This document shows, in pieces, positions 44,644 through 52,797 of a DNA stretch of 64,000 nucleotides. The DNA lies in the NCBI RefSeq assembly GCF_041081105.1, contig NZ_CP163528.1:1984001-2048000 (forward strand). The letters are read 5' to 3'. The first letter of the stretch is position 1. Each line of letters opens with the position of its first letter. Both the position numbers and the translations under genes were made by a program. This DNA is from Promicromonospora sp. Populi. Lineage in GTDB: Bacteria; Actinomycetota; Actinomycetes; Actinomycetales; Cellulomonadaceae. The notes under the pieces were generated by a model. That model was not told the origin of the DNA, did no database searches, and saw only the letters and a program-made list of their open reading frames with translations.

Positions 44644-45692
44644 GCGCCCTCCCGGGCGACGTCGAGCGGGAAGTGGCACGCGAAGGCGTGCCCGCCCGTC
44701 TGCCCGCCGCCCCCGAGCCGGGGTTCTTCGGTCCGGCACTTCTCCTGCGCGAACGGGCACCGCGTGTGGAAGACGCAGCCCGACGGCGGCGCGGCCGCAT
44801 TCGGCACGTCGCCCTCGACGACGGTGCGCGGCTTGTCCCGCAGGTGCGGGTTGGGCGCCGGGTAGGCCTCCAGCAGGATCTCCGTGTACGGGTGGCGCGG
44901 GCCGGCGAACAGCTCCGCCGTCGTCGCGACCTCCATGACCTTGCCCAGGTACATCACGACTATCCGGTCGCTGATGTAGCGCACGGCGCCCAGGCCGTGG
45001 GAGATGAAGACGTAGGTGAGGCCGAGCTCCGCCTGCAGGTCCCGCAGGAGGTTGAGCACCTGGGCCTGGATGGAGACGTCGAGCGCGGAGACGGGTTCGT
45101 CAAGGACCAGCAGGGTCGGGTCGAGCATGAGCGCCCGGGCGATGCCGACCCGCTGCCGCTGGCCGCCGGACAGCTCGTGGGGGTACCGGCCCTTGAACTG
45201 GGCCGACAGGCCCACTCGCTCGAGCATCTCCGTGACGCGCCTGCCCGCCTCCTTGCGCGAGGCTCGGCCATGGGCGACGAGCGGCTCGGCGAGGACGTCG
45301 CCGATCCGCTTCTGCGGGTTGAGTGAGGAGTACGGATCCTGGAACACCATCTGCAGGTCGAGGCGCGCGCGCCGGAGCTCGCGGGTGTTCAGGCCCGCCA
45401 GGTCGCGGCCGCCGAAGACGACGGCGCCCGCTGTCGGGTTCTCGAGCCGGATGATCGCCCGGCCAGTGGTGGACTTGCCGCAGCCGGACTCCCCGACGAT
45501 GCCGAGGGTCTCGCCGGGAAACACGTCGAAGCTGACGCCGTCGACGGCGCGCACCGCGCCGGTCTGCCGGGAGACGACGCCGCCCCGGATCGGGTAGTGC
45601 AGCTTGAGGTCCTGCACGCTCAGGAGTGGCTGCCCGTCGGGCACCCCGGCCCGCTCGCGCGCCTTGCGGCTGGTCAGGTCAGTGACGGTCAC
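44640..45692 (-). CDS. Peptide ABC transporter ATP-binding protein (DppF/OppF type)
   Basis: A 350-residue ATPase. Walker A GESGCGKST, signature LSGGQRQRVGIARAL, Walker B LLVLDEPVSALD and the C-terminal oligopeptide domain with the four-cysteine cluster (CVFHTRCPFAQEKC...) are present. The H-loop reads ISHGLGAV where ISHDL is usual; the histidine is kept. Overlaps both neighbours by four bases. Confidence 0.92.
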   Translation of the reverse strand: MTVTDLTSRKARERAGVPDGQPLLSVQDLKLHYPIRGGVVSRQTGAVRAVDGVSFDVFPGETLGIVGESGCGKSTTGRAIIRLENPTAGAVVFGGRDLAGLNTRELRRARLDLQMVFQDPYSSLNPQKRIGDVLAEPLVAHGRASRKEAGRRVTEMLERVGLSAQFKGRYPHELSGGQRQRVGIARALMLDPTLLVLDEPVSALDVSIQAQVLNLLRDLQAELGLTYVFISHGLGAVRYISDRIVVMYLGKVMEVATTAELFAGPRHPYTEILLEAYPAPNPHLRDKPRTVVEGDVPNAAAPPSGCVFHTRCPFAQEKCRTEEPRLGGGGQTGGHAFACHFPLDVAREGA

Positions 45693-46705
45693 GGGGTCAC
45701 CGCCGTCGTCGTACCGCTAACCGCCGCGTGCTCGTCCGCGTAGAGGAAGCACCGGACCAGGTGCTTTCGCTGCGCGCTCGTCTCCAGCAGCTCGGGCCGT
45801 TCCGCACGGCACCGGTCCATCACCGACGGGCAGCGGTCCTGGAACCGGCAGCCGCTCGGCATGTTCGACGGCGACGGCACGGAGCCTGGGATCGATTCGA
45901 GCCGAACGTCGTCGTCGGCGCCGAGATGCGGGATCGACTTCATCAGGCCGACCGTGTACGGGTGCCTGGGGTGGTCGAAGAGCTCGAAGACGTCGGCCTC
46001 CTCCACGACCTGGCCCGCGTACATCACTGCCACCTTGTCCGCCATCTCCGCGACGACACCGAGGTCGTGCGTGATGAGGATCGTCGCGGTCTGCGAGGCC
46101 TCGGCCAGCTTCTTCATCAGCGTCAGGATCTGGGCCTGGATAGTGACGTCCAGGGCGGTGGTGGGCTCGTCGGCCACCAGGAGCACGGGCGAGCAGCTCA
46201 GCGCCATGGCGATCATGACGCGCTGGCGCATGCCGCCCGACAGCCGGTGCGGGAAGTCCTTGACGATCTGCCCCGCGCGCGGCACACCCACCAGCTCCAG
46301 CAGCTCGACGGCGCGCTCCGCGGCCTCCCGGCGGGAGATCCCGAGGTGCAGCAGCAGGGTCTCGGTCAGCTGGTCGCCGATGGTCAGCACCGGGTTCAGC
46401 GACGTCATCGGCTCCTGGAAGATCATGGCGAGCGAGTTGCCACGTCGCTGGCGCAGCTCCGGCTCGGTCAGGTCGAGGAGGTTGTGACCCTCGAAGACGA
46501 TCTCGCCGTCGGACACGCGGCCATTTCGCGGGAGGAGGCCCATGATCGACAGCGCGGTGACCGACTTGCCGCTGCCAGACTCCCCGACGAGGCAGATGGT
46601 CTCGCCGCGGTTCAGGTCGAAGCTCACCTCGTCGACCGCTACGACAGCGCCGGCGTCCGATCCGAACTCGGCCTTTATTCCTCTGACCTGCAGCAACGCT
46701 CCCAA
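45689..46705 (-). CDS. Peptide ABC transporter ATP-binding protein (DppD/OppD type), TTG start
   Basis: The first gene of the peptide-importer operon. The only sensible start is TTG at 46705, 5 nt after GAGG in a purine-rich tract (GAAGGAGTGAGG), giving 338 residues that begin LGALLQVRGIKAEFG; frames upstream would overlap the heme oxygenase gene. Walker A GESGSGKSV, signature RLSGGMRQRVMIAMAL, Walker B LLVADEPTTALD, H-loop ITHDLGVV and the C-terminal cysteine cluster (CRFQDRCPSVMDRC) are present. Pairs with the DppF-type ATPase. Confidence 0.88.
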   Translation of the reverse strand: MGALLQVRGIKAEFGSDAGAVVAVDEVSFDLNRGETICLVGESGSGKSVTALSIMGLLPRNGRVSDGEIVFEGHNLLDLTEPELRQRRGNSLAMIFQEPMTSLNPVLTIGDQLTETLLLHLGISRREAAERAVELLELVGVPRAGQIVKDFPHRLSGGMRQRVMIAMALSCSPVLLVADEPTTALDVTIQAQILTLMKKLAEASQTATILITHDLGVVAEMADKVAVMYAGQVVEEADVFELFDHPRHPYTVGLMKSIPHLGADDDVRLESIPGSVPSPSNMPSGCRFQDRCPSVMDRCRAERPELLETSAQRKHLVRCFLYADEHAAVSGTTTAVTP

Positions 46706-46996
46706 GGAAACCTCACTCCTTCGCTGCCGCGACAGCAGATGGCCGCGACGACCTGCTGGAGTCAAACAGCGCCGTGTTTCACCCGTCCTTGGGTGTCGTT
46801 TCGGGCCGGTTCCGAACTTGCCGCCTATGTGACCTGGCGATTTCGCGCGGCCTCCCGACTGACCCGCCGGTTTCGCGGTGCGCGAACCTACCCCAGACCC
46901 TCGACACGAGGTTAGGTTGGCCTTACTTTCGTTGCTATGATCGCGACGTGCTGACACTTTGTCAGCATGTTCAGCGCCGCGTCGGAGGAGACCTGA
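46706..46996. other. Divergent promoter region between peptide operon and heme oxygenase
   Basis: About 290 bases without a credible gene. The right end holds the iron box and -10 element of the heme oxygenase (46912-46941); the left end should hold the peptide-operon promoter, which I could not place. Confidence 0.45.
46912..46941 (+). promoter_or_regulatory. Iron box and -10 element of heme oxygenase
   Basis: TTAGGTTGGCCTTACTTTC (46912-46930) matches about 12 of 19 positions of the IdeR/DtxR consensus, with a perfect left part TTAGGTT. TATGAT at 46936-46941 is the likely -10. The operator therefore overlaps the promoter core; iron-loaded repressor should block it, as known for hmuO of Corynebacterium. 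Confidence 0.6.
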
Positions 46997-47653
46997 GTGA
47001 GCCTGCCCGTCGAGCACGACGTCCCCGTCCCACTGTCCGCCCTGCTGCGTCAGAGCACGCGCGACGAGCACAACGCCGCCAACTCCGAACAGTTCATCGA
47101 GGAGCTGATGGCCGGCGCGCTGACCAGGGCCGCCTACGCCGACCTCTCGGCTCAGCTCCTCGTGGTCTACGAGGCGCTCGAAGAGGCGAGCGCTGCCGTT
47201 CGCGACGACGAGCGTGGCGCCGGGCTCGTCTTCAACGAGCTCACGCGTGTCCCAGCCATCGAGCGCGACCTGGCCTTCCTGTACGGACCCGCATGGCGCG
47301 AGGAGATCCGGATCCTGCCCGCGACGCACCTGTACGCGGACCGCATGCGTGAGATCGGCGGCAGCCTGCCGCACTACGCGGCGCACTCGTACACGCGTTA
47401 CCTCGGCGACCTGTCGGGCGGCCAGATCGTCAAGCGCATGATGAAGCAGCACTACGGCCTGGACGAGGACGGGCTGGCCTTCTACACGTTCCCCGACATC
47501 CCGAAGGTCAAGGTGTTCAAGGACGCGTACCGCAACGAGCTCGATCAGCTCGACCTGGACCAGGACGAGGTGTCCACCACCGTCGCGGAGACGCACCACG
47601 CGTTCCACCTCAACCGTGCGGTGTTCACGGAGCTCGCCAAGATCCACTGCTGA
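46997..47653 (+). CDS. hmuO: Heme oxygenase (biliverdin-producing)
   Basis: A 218-residue enzyme, start GTG 46997 behind GGAGGAG. LRQSTRDEHNAANSEQFIEEL contains the proximal histidine; RYLGDLSGGQIVKRMM is the distal-helix signature (GDLSGG) that lets the helix bend over heme; FYTFPDIP and the C-terminal helix complete the fold. It oxidises heme to biliverdin, CO and Fe2+ so the cell can use heme iron. Regulated by iron through the box upstream. Confidence 0.94.
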   Translation: MSLPVEHDVPVPLSALLRQSTRDEHNAANSEQFIEELMAGALTRAAYADLSAQLLVVYEALEEASAAVRDDERGAGLVFNELTRVPAIERDLAFLYGPAWREEIRILPATHLYADRMREIGGSLPHYAAHSYTRYLGDLSGGQIVKRMMKQHYGLDEDGLAFYTFPDIPKVKVFKDAYRNELDQLDLDQDEVSTTVAETHHAFHLNRAVFTELAKIHC

Positions 47654-47679
47654 GGCTGGACCGTCACGCTGGGTAGTCA

Positions 47680-47712
47680 CGCGGTGTCATGACGGGATGT
47701 CATGACACCGCG
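47680..47712. terminator. Perfect 14-bp-stem hairpin with two TGTCATGAC boxes
   Basis: 47680-47693 and 47699-47712 are exact inverted repeats around GGGAT, and pairing can extend outward (AGTCA/TGACT). Each arm itself contains the palindrome GTCATGAC, so the site holds two 13-bp-spaced operator-like boxes. It may be the heme oxygenase terminator, a regulator site for the flavoprotein gene 78 bp downstream, or both. Confidence 0.6.
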
Positions 47713-47789
47713 CGATGACTCAATTCACAATGCAGATGATCACAGCGCCCGACTGTCACGTTTCCCGCTGACGTGTTGTCGGATGAAGT

Positions 47790-49520
47790 ATGAACACCAC
47801 CGAACGTCGAATCTCCACGACAGTGCTGGTCATCGGGACGGGCGGGTCCGGCCTACGCGCCGCGATCGAGCTCGCCGAACAGGGAGTCGATGTGCTGGCC
47901 CTGGGCAAGCGGCCACGCATGGACACCCACACCTCCCTCGCGGCGGGCGGGATCAACGCCGCGCTGGGCACCATGGACGCGGAGGACAGCTGGCAGCAGC
48001 ACGCCGCGGACACCATCAAGGAGAGCTACTTCCTGGCCAACCCGCACACGGCCGAGATCGTCGCCCAGGGCGCCGCCCGGGGCATCGCCGACCTCGAGCG
48101 GTACGGCATGGCCTTCGCGCGCGAGACCGACGGGCGCATCTCCCAGCGGTTCTTCGGCGCGCACAAGTACCGCCGCACCGCGTTCGCGGGCGACTACACC
48201 GGCCTGGAGATCCAGCGGGCCCTGGTCAACCGGGCGGTACAGCTCGACATCCCCGTCCTCGACTCGGTGTACGTCACCCGGATCCTGGTGCAGGACGGCG
48301 CCGTGTTCGGCGCCTACGGGTTCGACCTCACCGACGGCACGCCGTACCTGATCCACGCCGACGCCGTGATCCTGGCCGCCGGCGGGCACAACCGCATCTG
48401 GCGCCGCACCTCGTCCCGCCGCGACGAGAACACCGGCGACTCGTTCCGGCTCGCGGTCGAGGCCGGCGCCCGGCTGCGCGACCCCGAGCTGGTCCAGTTC
48501 CACCCGTCCGGGATCCTCGAACCGGAGAACGCCGCCGGGACACTCATCTCCGAGGCGGCCCGCGGCGAGGGCGGCATCCTGCGCAACGCGCTGGGCGAAC
48601 GGTTCATGCAGAACTACGACCCCGAGCGGATGGAGCTGTCCACCCGCGACCGGGTGGCGCTCGCCGCGTACACCGAGATCAAGGAGGGGCGCGGCACCGA
48701 GAACGGCGGCGTCTGGCTCGACGTCTCGCACCTGCCCCGGGAGACGATCATGACGCGCCTGCCGCGCGTCTACCAGACGATGCTCGAGCTGCAGATGCTC
48801 GACATCACTGCCGAACCCATCGAGATCGCCCCCACCGCGCACTACTCCATGGGCGGTGTGTGGGTGCGGCCCGAGGACCACAGCACCGAGGTCGACGGCC
48901 TCTACGCCATCGGCGAGGCGTCCAGCGGCCTGCACGGCGCCAACCGCCTGGGCGGCAACTCGCTGATCGAGCTGCTCGTGTTCGGCCGCATCGTCGGCCG
49001 CGCTGCCGCGGCCTACTCCGCCGGGCTGGAGGCACAGGTCCGGTCGCACGACGCCGAGGCCCGGGCCCGCGCAGAGGTCGCCGACCTGCTGGTCGCCGAC
49101 GGGCACGAGAACGTGCGCGCGCTGCAGCGGGCAGTGCGCAACACGATGACCGAGCACGCGGGCGTCGTCCGGGACGAGGCGGGCCTGACCGCGGGCCTGC
49201 GCGAGCTGGACGAGATCGAGGCGCGCACCAAGGAGATCGGCGTGCACCCCGACATCGCCGGGTTCCAGGACCTGGCGCACGCGTTCGACCTCAAGGCCTC
49301 CCTGATCGCCGCGCGGGCAACGCTGGAGGCCGCCCGCGAGCGCCGCGAGACGCGCGGGTGCCACAACCGGAGCGACTACCCGGACCTCGACCCGGCCCTC
49401 CAGGTAAACCTGGTCTGGTCCCCGACCGCGGGCGTGGTGCGCGAGACCATCCCCCCGATCCCGGACGAGATCGCGGCCCTGATCCAGGAGGTCTCGACGG
49501 TCGGCAAGCTGGTCGAGTAG
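47790..49520 (+). CDS. FAD-dependent fumarate reductase/succinate dehydrogenase-like flavoprotein
   Basis: A 576-residue protein. The dinucleotide site VLVIGTGGSGLRAAIELAEQG, HTSLAAGGINAAL (FAD-linking histidine region), QFHPSGI, TAHYSMGGVWV and the C-terminal YAIGEASSGLHGANRLGGNSL are all family marks. It resembles SdhA/FrdA and L-aspartate oxidase but no iron-sulfur or membrane-anchor gene adjoins it, so it may act alone or with another electron carrier. Its substrate may be fumarate, aspartate or a related acid. Confidence 0.87.
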   Translation: MNTTERRISTTVLVIGTGGSGLRAAIELAEQGVDVLALGKRPRMDTHTSLAAGGINAALGTMDAEDSWQQHAADTIKESYFLANPHTAEIVAQGAARGIADLERYGMAFARETDGRISQRFFGAHKYRRTAFAGDYTGLEIQRALVNRAVQLDIPVLDSVYVTRILVQDGAVFGAYGFDLTDGTPYLIHADAVILAAGGHNRIWRRTSSRRDENTGDSFRLAVEAGARLRDPELVQFHPSGILEPENAAGTLISEAARGEGGILRNALGERFMQNYDPERMELSTRDRVALAAYTEIKEGRGTENGGVWLDVSHLPRETIMTRLPRVYQTMLELQMLDITAEPIEIAPTAHYSMGGVWVRPEDHSTEVDGLYAIGEASSGLHGANRLGGNSLIELLVFGRIVGRAAAAYSAGLEAQVRSHDAEARARAEVADLLVADGHENVRALQRAVRNTMTEHAGVVRDEAGLTAGLRELDEIEARTKEIGVHPDIAGFQDLAHAFDLKASLIAARATLEAARERRETRGCHNRSDYPDLDPALQVNLVWSPTAGVVRETIPPIPDEIAALIQEVSTVGKLVE

Positions 49521-49530
49521 CCGCCCCTCT

Positions 49531-49601
49531 CCCTCGCTGGGTGCTGGATATTCGCCCTGCTGGCGGCTCGACAGGGGCGAACATCCCGCACTCAGCGAGG
49601 G
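49531..49601. terminator. Long imperfect hairpin after the flavoprotein gene
   Basis: 49531-49559 pairs with 49572-49601 (about 29-nt arms, a few mismatches) around a 12-nt loop. It begins 10 bases after the flavoprotein stop, no T-run. Similar in design to the hairpins at 36466, 39709 and 47680. Confidence 0.6.
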
Positions 49602-49716
49602 GGTTGGCGCTCCGGCCAGATCCGGTGGGTGCAAGCGGGAGTGCCCGCGCGACATACAAGGGGCGAACCCATCCAGCGGCGATCACCTCCAACGTCGCCA
49701 TCCCCGAGGAGCCCTC

Positions 49717-50298
49717 ATGACCTGGCCACGTCTCGCCGTCCCCGCTGTACTGCTGGCCGTACTGCTCACCGGATGCGCCGCGGGCGCGGCAGGTTCGCCA
49801 CCGGATGCCGCCTTCCCGCTCGTCATGACGCCCGCAACGGCACCTACGACACCGCCCGCAGACACACCCAGAACCATCCCCACAGCTACCCCCGCAACAA
49901 CGACGACGCACGGCAGGTGGTCCGACGGCAGCGACCAGGACTCGCTGTCCCCGTTCGAGGTGCGGTACGACGACGATGCGCTGGTCCTGTACCCCTACTC
50001 GTTCTGCGCCGAGAGCGTCTGCGCGGACGGGTTCGACGACGACCCGCCCTCGATCGGCTCCCCTGAGCAGATCTACGTGCGGGTGCCCGCCGACCGCTAC
50101 TCCGAGCTCACGGTCATGCAGCTCTCCGGTACCGCCGACGACCCGGACGGAACGGTCGAGGTCGAGGCCGTTACCGAACCGCTCGGCGACGGCTGGTGGC
50201 TGGTGACCCCAAGCGGGCCCGCTGACAGCTACCGCGTGACCATGTTCGCCCGGGGCGATGGCGACATGCTCGCGGACCTGCTGTGGGAGACGCCGTAA
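49717..50298 (+). CDS. Uncharacterised lipoprotein
   Basis: A 193-residue protein with a lipoprotein signal, MTWPRLAVPAVLLAVLLTGCAAG, Cys at about 20, then a Thr/Pro/Ala-rich linker (TPATAPTTPPADTPRT) and a folded acidic domain (about 70-193) with two cysteines in YSFCAESVCADGF. The domain is beta-rich and ends FARGDGDMLADLLWETP. I do not recognise the family. Surface anchoring and a domain of this size are seen in many actinobacterial lipoproteins of unknown role. Confidence 0.75.
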   Translation: MTWPRLAVPAVLLAVLLTGCAAGAAGSPPDAAFPLVMTPATAPTTPPADTPRTIPTATPATTTTHGRWSDGSDQDSLSPFEVRYDDDALVLYPYSFCAESVCADGFDDDPPSIGSPEQIYVRVPADRYSELTVMQLSGTADDPDGTVEVEAVTEPLGDGWWLVTPSGPADSYRVTMFARGDGDMLADLLWETP

Positions 50299-50309
50299 CC
50301 AAACCCTCG

Positions 50310-51341
50310 TCAGCGGAGGACCAGGCGGGGTTCGACCAGGACGTGCGCGTCCTCGTCCGCGCTGCGGCGGATGACCACGCCGCCCGTCGGGCCCATCAGC
50401 AGGTTCAGCACACCGACGGCGACCTGCTCCGGTAGCTGCTCGACGCTGCTGATGCCCAGGGCCTCCGCTGCCGGGGTGTTGTCGAACCCGACAACCGGGA
50501 GGTCCGGCCGCCCGACGGCGGTGGCGGCCAGGTGGGCGCCGATCGCCAGGGCGTCGCTCACGCAGACGATCCCGTCGACGCCTGGGTCGCCGGCGGAGCC
50601 GCCCGCCGAACCCCCCGCGAGCATCGCACCCGCGGCCTCCCGCGCCAGGCCGACGCTCTCCTCGCTGTACCAGCGGGGGCCCGAGGCCCCGGCGCGGGAC
50701 AGCTCCTCCTGCCAGCCGCGGGCGCGGTCGTCCCCGGTTCCCGATCCGGCCGGCCAGCCCAGGAAGGCGATCCGCGGCCCGGCGTGGTCGAGCAGGTAGC
50801 GCGTGGCGGCGCGGGTCCCGGCGGCGCCGTCGACGTCGGCCCAGGGGTGGGCGGGCTCGGCTCCGTCGTCGGACCGCCAGGGGCGACCGAACGATACGAA
50901 GGGGATGCTGCGGGACTGCAGCCAGGCGGTGCGGGTGTCCTCGTGGGACGTTCCGGTCAGGACGACGGCGTCGATCTCGCCGCCGTCCACGAGGTCGCCC
51001 ATCCGCTCGATCTCGTCGGCCGGTGTCCGCGCCGTGTACAGCAGTATCCGCATGCCCCGCTCGCTGGCGCGCTCGGTGAGGGCGTGGACGAAGCGGTCGA
51101 GCACCACCCCGGAGACGCCGCCCGCGTACGGGTCCAGGCGCACCCCGATGGTGGAGCTGCGCCGGGTGCGCAGCTGACGCGCGGCGGCGTGCGGCCGGTA
51201 CCCGAGCTCGGCGATCGCCCGCTCGACGCGCTCCCGGGTGGGACCGCGCACGATGGCCGGGGAGTTGAGCACGTTCGAGACGGTCTGGCGGGAGACGCCG
51301 GCGATCCGGGCGACGTCCTGCACCGTAGGCAACTTCGCCAT
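50310..51341 (-). CDS. LacI-family transcriptional regulator
   Basis: A 343-residue regulator, start ATG 51341 after AGGAGGGGG. The HTH is TVQDVARIAGVSRQTVSNVLN with hinge helix ELGYRPHAAARQLRTRRSSTIGV; the rest is a sugar-binding fold with VDGIVCVSDALAIGA and LPVVGFDNTPAAEALG. A short duplicated GGSAGGSAGDPG lies in one loop. It is divergent from the sugar importer and there is a LacI-like palindrome at 51449-51462, so it probably represses that operon until the sugar is present. Confidence 0.92.
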   Translation of the reverse strand: MAKLPTVQDVARIAGVSRQTVSNVLNSPAIVRGPTRERVERAIAELGYRPHAAARQLRTRRSSTIGVRLDPYAGGVSGVVLDRFVHALTERASERGMRILLYTARTPADEIERMGDLVDGGEIDAVVLTGTSHEDTRTAWLQSRSIPFVSFGRPWRSDDGAEPAHPWADVDGAAGTRAATRYLLDHAGPRIAFLGWPAGSGTGDDRARGWQEELSRAGASGPRWYSEESVGLAREAAGAMLAGGSAGGSAGDPGVDGIVCVSDALAIGAHLAATAVGRPDLPVVGFDNTPAAEALGISSVEQLPEQVAVGVLNLLMGPTGGVVIRRSADEDAHVLVEPRLVLR

Positions 51342-51402
51342 GGCCCCCTCCTGCCTGCTGTGGTCGAATGCGGAAAGCGTCATCCTAGGGCCGCCCCCTA
51401 CC

Positions 51403-51462
51403 TTGACATGGCACCCGGCTCTCCATAGCCTCCTGACCAAGGGCAAAATTTGATCGTTCAAA
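51403..51462 (+). promoter_or_regulatory. Promoter and LacI-type operator of the sugar importer
   Basis: TTGACA (51403-51408) and TAGCCT (51426-51431) are spaced by 17 bp, a good -35/-10 pair. About 18 bp further, TTTGATCGTTCAAA (51449-51462) is a near-perfect palindrome with the central CG typical of LacI-family operators. Binding there would block elongation from the promoter. Confidence 0.75.
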
Positions 51463-51531
51463 CTCGCTCAGCCTAACCCGGACCCAGACCGGTCACCACG
51501 GCGTGCTGCCTCATCAAAGGAGAAGAGACAC

Positions 51532-52791
51532 ATGACACCCCCCACCTCGCGGTTGCTCGGCACGGGGGCCTTCCTCGTCGCCGGCGCGCTCGCCCTCACC
51601 GCCTGCGGCGGTTCCGGCTTCGACGAGCCTGCCGACGAGGGCTCGTCGGCCGGCGCCGTCGAGCTCACCAGCTCCGACGACCCGCTGACGATCCTCATCG
51701 GATCCTCGGGCGACGCCGAGACCGACGCGGTGACGGACGCCGTGGCCGCCTGGTCCGAGGACTCGGGCGTGGACGCCGAGGTCCAGGTCGCCAGCGACCT
51801 GCCCCAGCAGCTCTCCCAGGGGTTCGCGGCCGGCACGCCGCCGGACCTCTTCTACCTCGCGCCCGAGGCGATCGCCGGCTACGCCGGGAACGGGTCGCTC
51901 CAGGCCTACGGCGACGAGCTGACCAACCGGGACGACTTCTACCCCTCGCTGGTGGAGAACTTCACGGTCGACGACACGTTCTACTGCGCACCCAAGGACT
52001 TCTCGACGCTCGGGCTCGTCATCAACACCGAGCTCTGGGCGGACGCCGGGCTCACCGACGCTGACATCCCCACCACCTGGGACGAGCTGACCGCGGTGGC
52101 CGAGACCCTCACCACCGACGATCAGGTAGGCCTCGCCTTCGGCGCGGAGTACCAGCGCGTGGGCACGTTCATGGCGCAGGCCGGCGGCGGGCTCGTGGTC
52201 GACGGCGCTGCGGTCGCCAACAGCGCGGGCAGCGTCGAGGGCCTCGACTACGTGCGGACCCACCTGGAGGACGGCACGTTCGCGTACGCCGCCGACCTCG
52301 GCGCGGGCTGGGGCGGCGAGGCGTTCGGCCGGGAGCTGGCAGCGATGGTCATCGAGGGCAACTGGATCACGGGCGGCCTCAGCGCCGACTTCCCCGACGT
52401 CGAGTACACGGTCGCCGAGCTGCCCGCAGGCCCCGCCGGGCCGGGCACCCTGCAGTTCACGAACTGCTGGGGCATGGCCGCGGACAGCCCCAACCAGCAG
52501 GCGGCCCTGAGCCTGGTGGAGCACCTGACGAGCACCGAGCAGCAGCTCGCGTTCTCGGATGCGTTCGGCCCGATGCCGTCGATCCAGTCGGCCGCGAGCG
52601 ACTGGACGAGCGCGAACCCCGACCTCACCGCGTTCCTGGACGGCGCCGAGTACGCGCAGTTCCCACCGACCTGGGCCGGCACCACCGACGTCATCACCGA
52701 CCTCAACGCCCAGCTGGAGTCGCTCCGGACCGGTGACTCCCAGGCGATCCTCGACTCGGCGCAGGCCAACCTCGAAGCGATCGCCGAGTAG
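51532..52791 (+). CDS. Sugar ABC transporter substrate-binding lipoprotein
   Basis: A 419-residue family-1 binding protein, start ATG 51532 after AAAGGAGAAGAG. Lipobox LALTACGGSG follows a hydrophobic signal. The mature domain has DPLTILIGSSGDAETDAV, LPQQLSQGFAAGTPPDLFYLAP, NTELWADAGLTDADIPTTWDEL and ANSAGSVEGLDYV, all typical of MalE-like proteins. It captures an oligosaccharide such as maltodextrin or trehalose outside the cell. No ATPase is in the operon, so a shared MsiK-like ATPase is needed. Confidence 0.92.
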   Translation: MTPPTSRLLGTGAFLVAGALALTACGGSGFDEPADEGSSAGAVELTSSDDPLTILIGSSGDAETDAVTDAVAAWSEDSGVDAEVQVASDLPQQLSQGFAAGTPPDLFYLAPEAIAGYAGNGSLQAYGDELTNRDDFYPSLVENFTVDDTFYCAPKDFSTLGLVINTELWADAGLTDADIPTTWDELTAVAETLTTDDQVGLAFGAEYQRVGTFMAQAGGGLVVDGAAVANSAGSVEGLDYVRTHLEDGTFAYAADLGAGWGGEAFGRELAAMVIEGNWITGGLSADFPDVEYTVAELPAGPAGPGTLQFTNCWGMAADSPNQQAALSLVEHLTSTEQQLAFSDAFGPMPSIQSAASDWTSANPDLTAFLDGAEYAQFPPTWAGTTDVITDLNAQLESLRTGDSQAILDSAQANLEAIAE

Positions 52792-52797
52792 CCCGCC

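Noticed and set aside
46706..47680. Upstream extension of the DppD-type ATPase over the heme oxygenase gene
   Set aside because: Antisense to a well-supported gene; the TTG at 46705 has a ribosome site and begins the family N-terminus.
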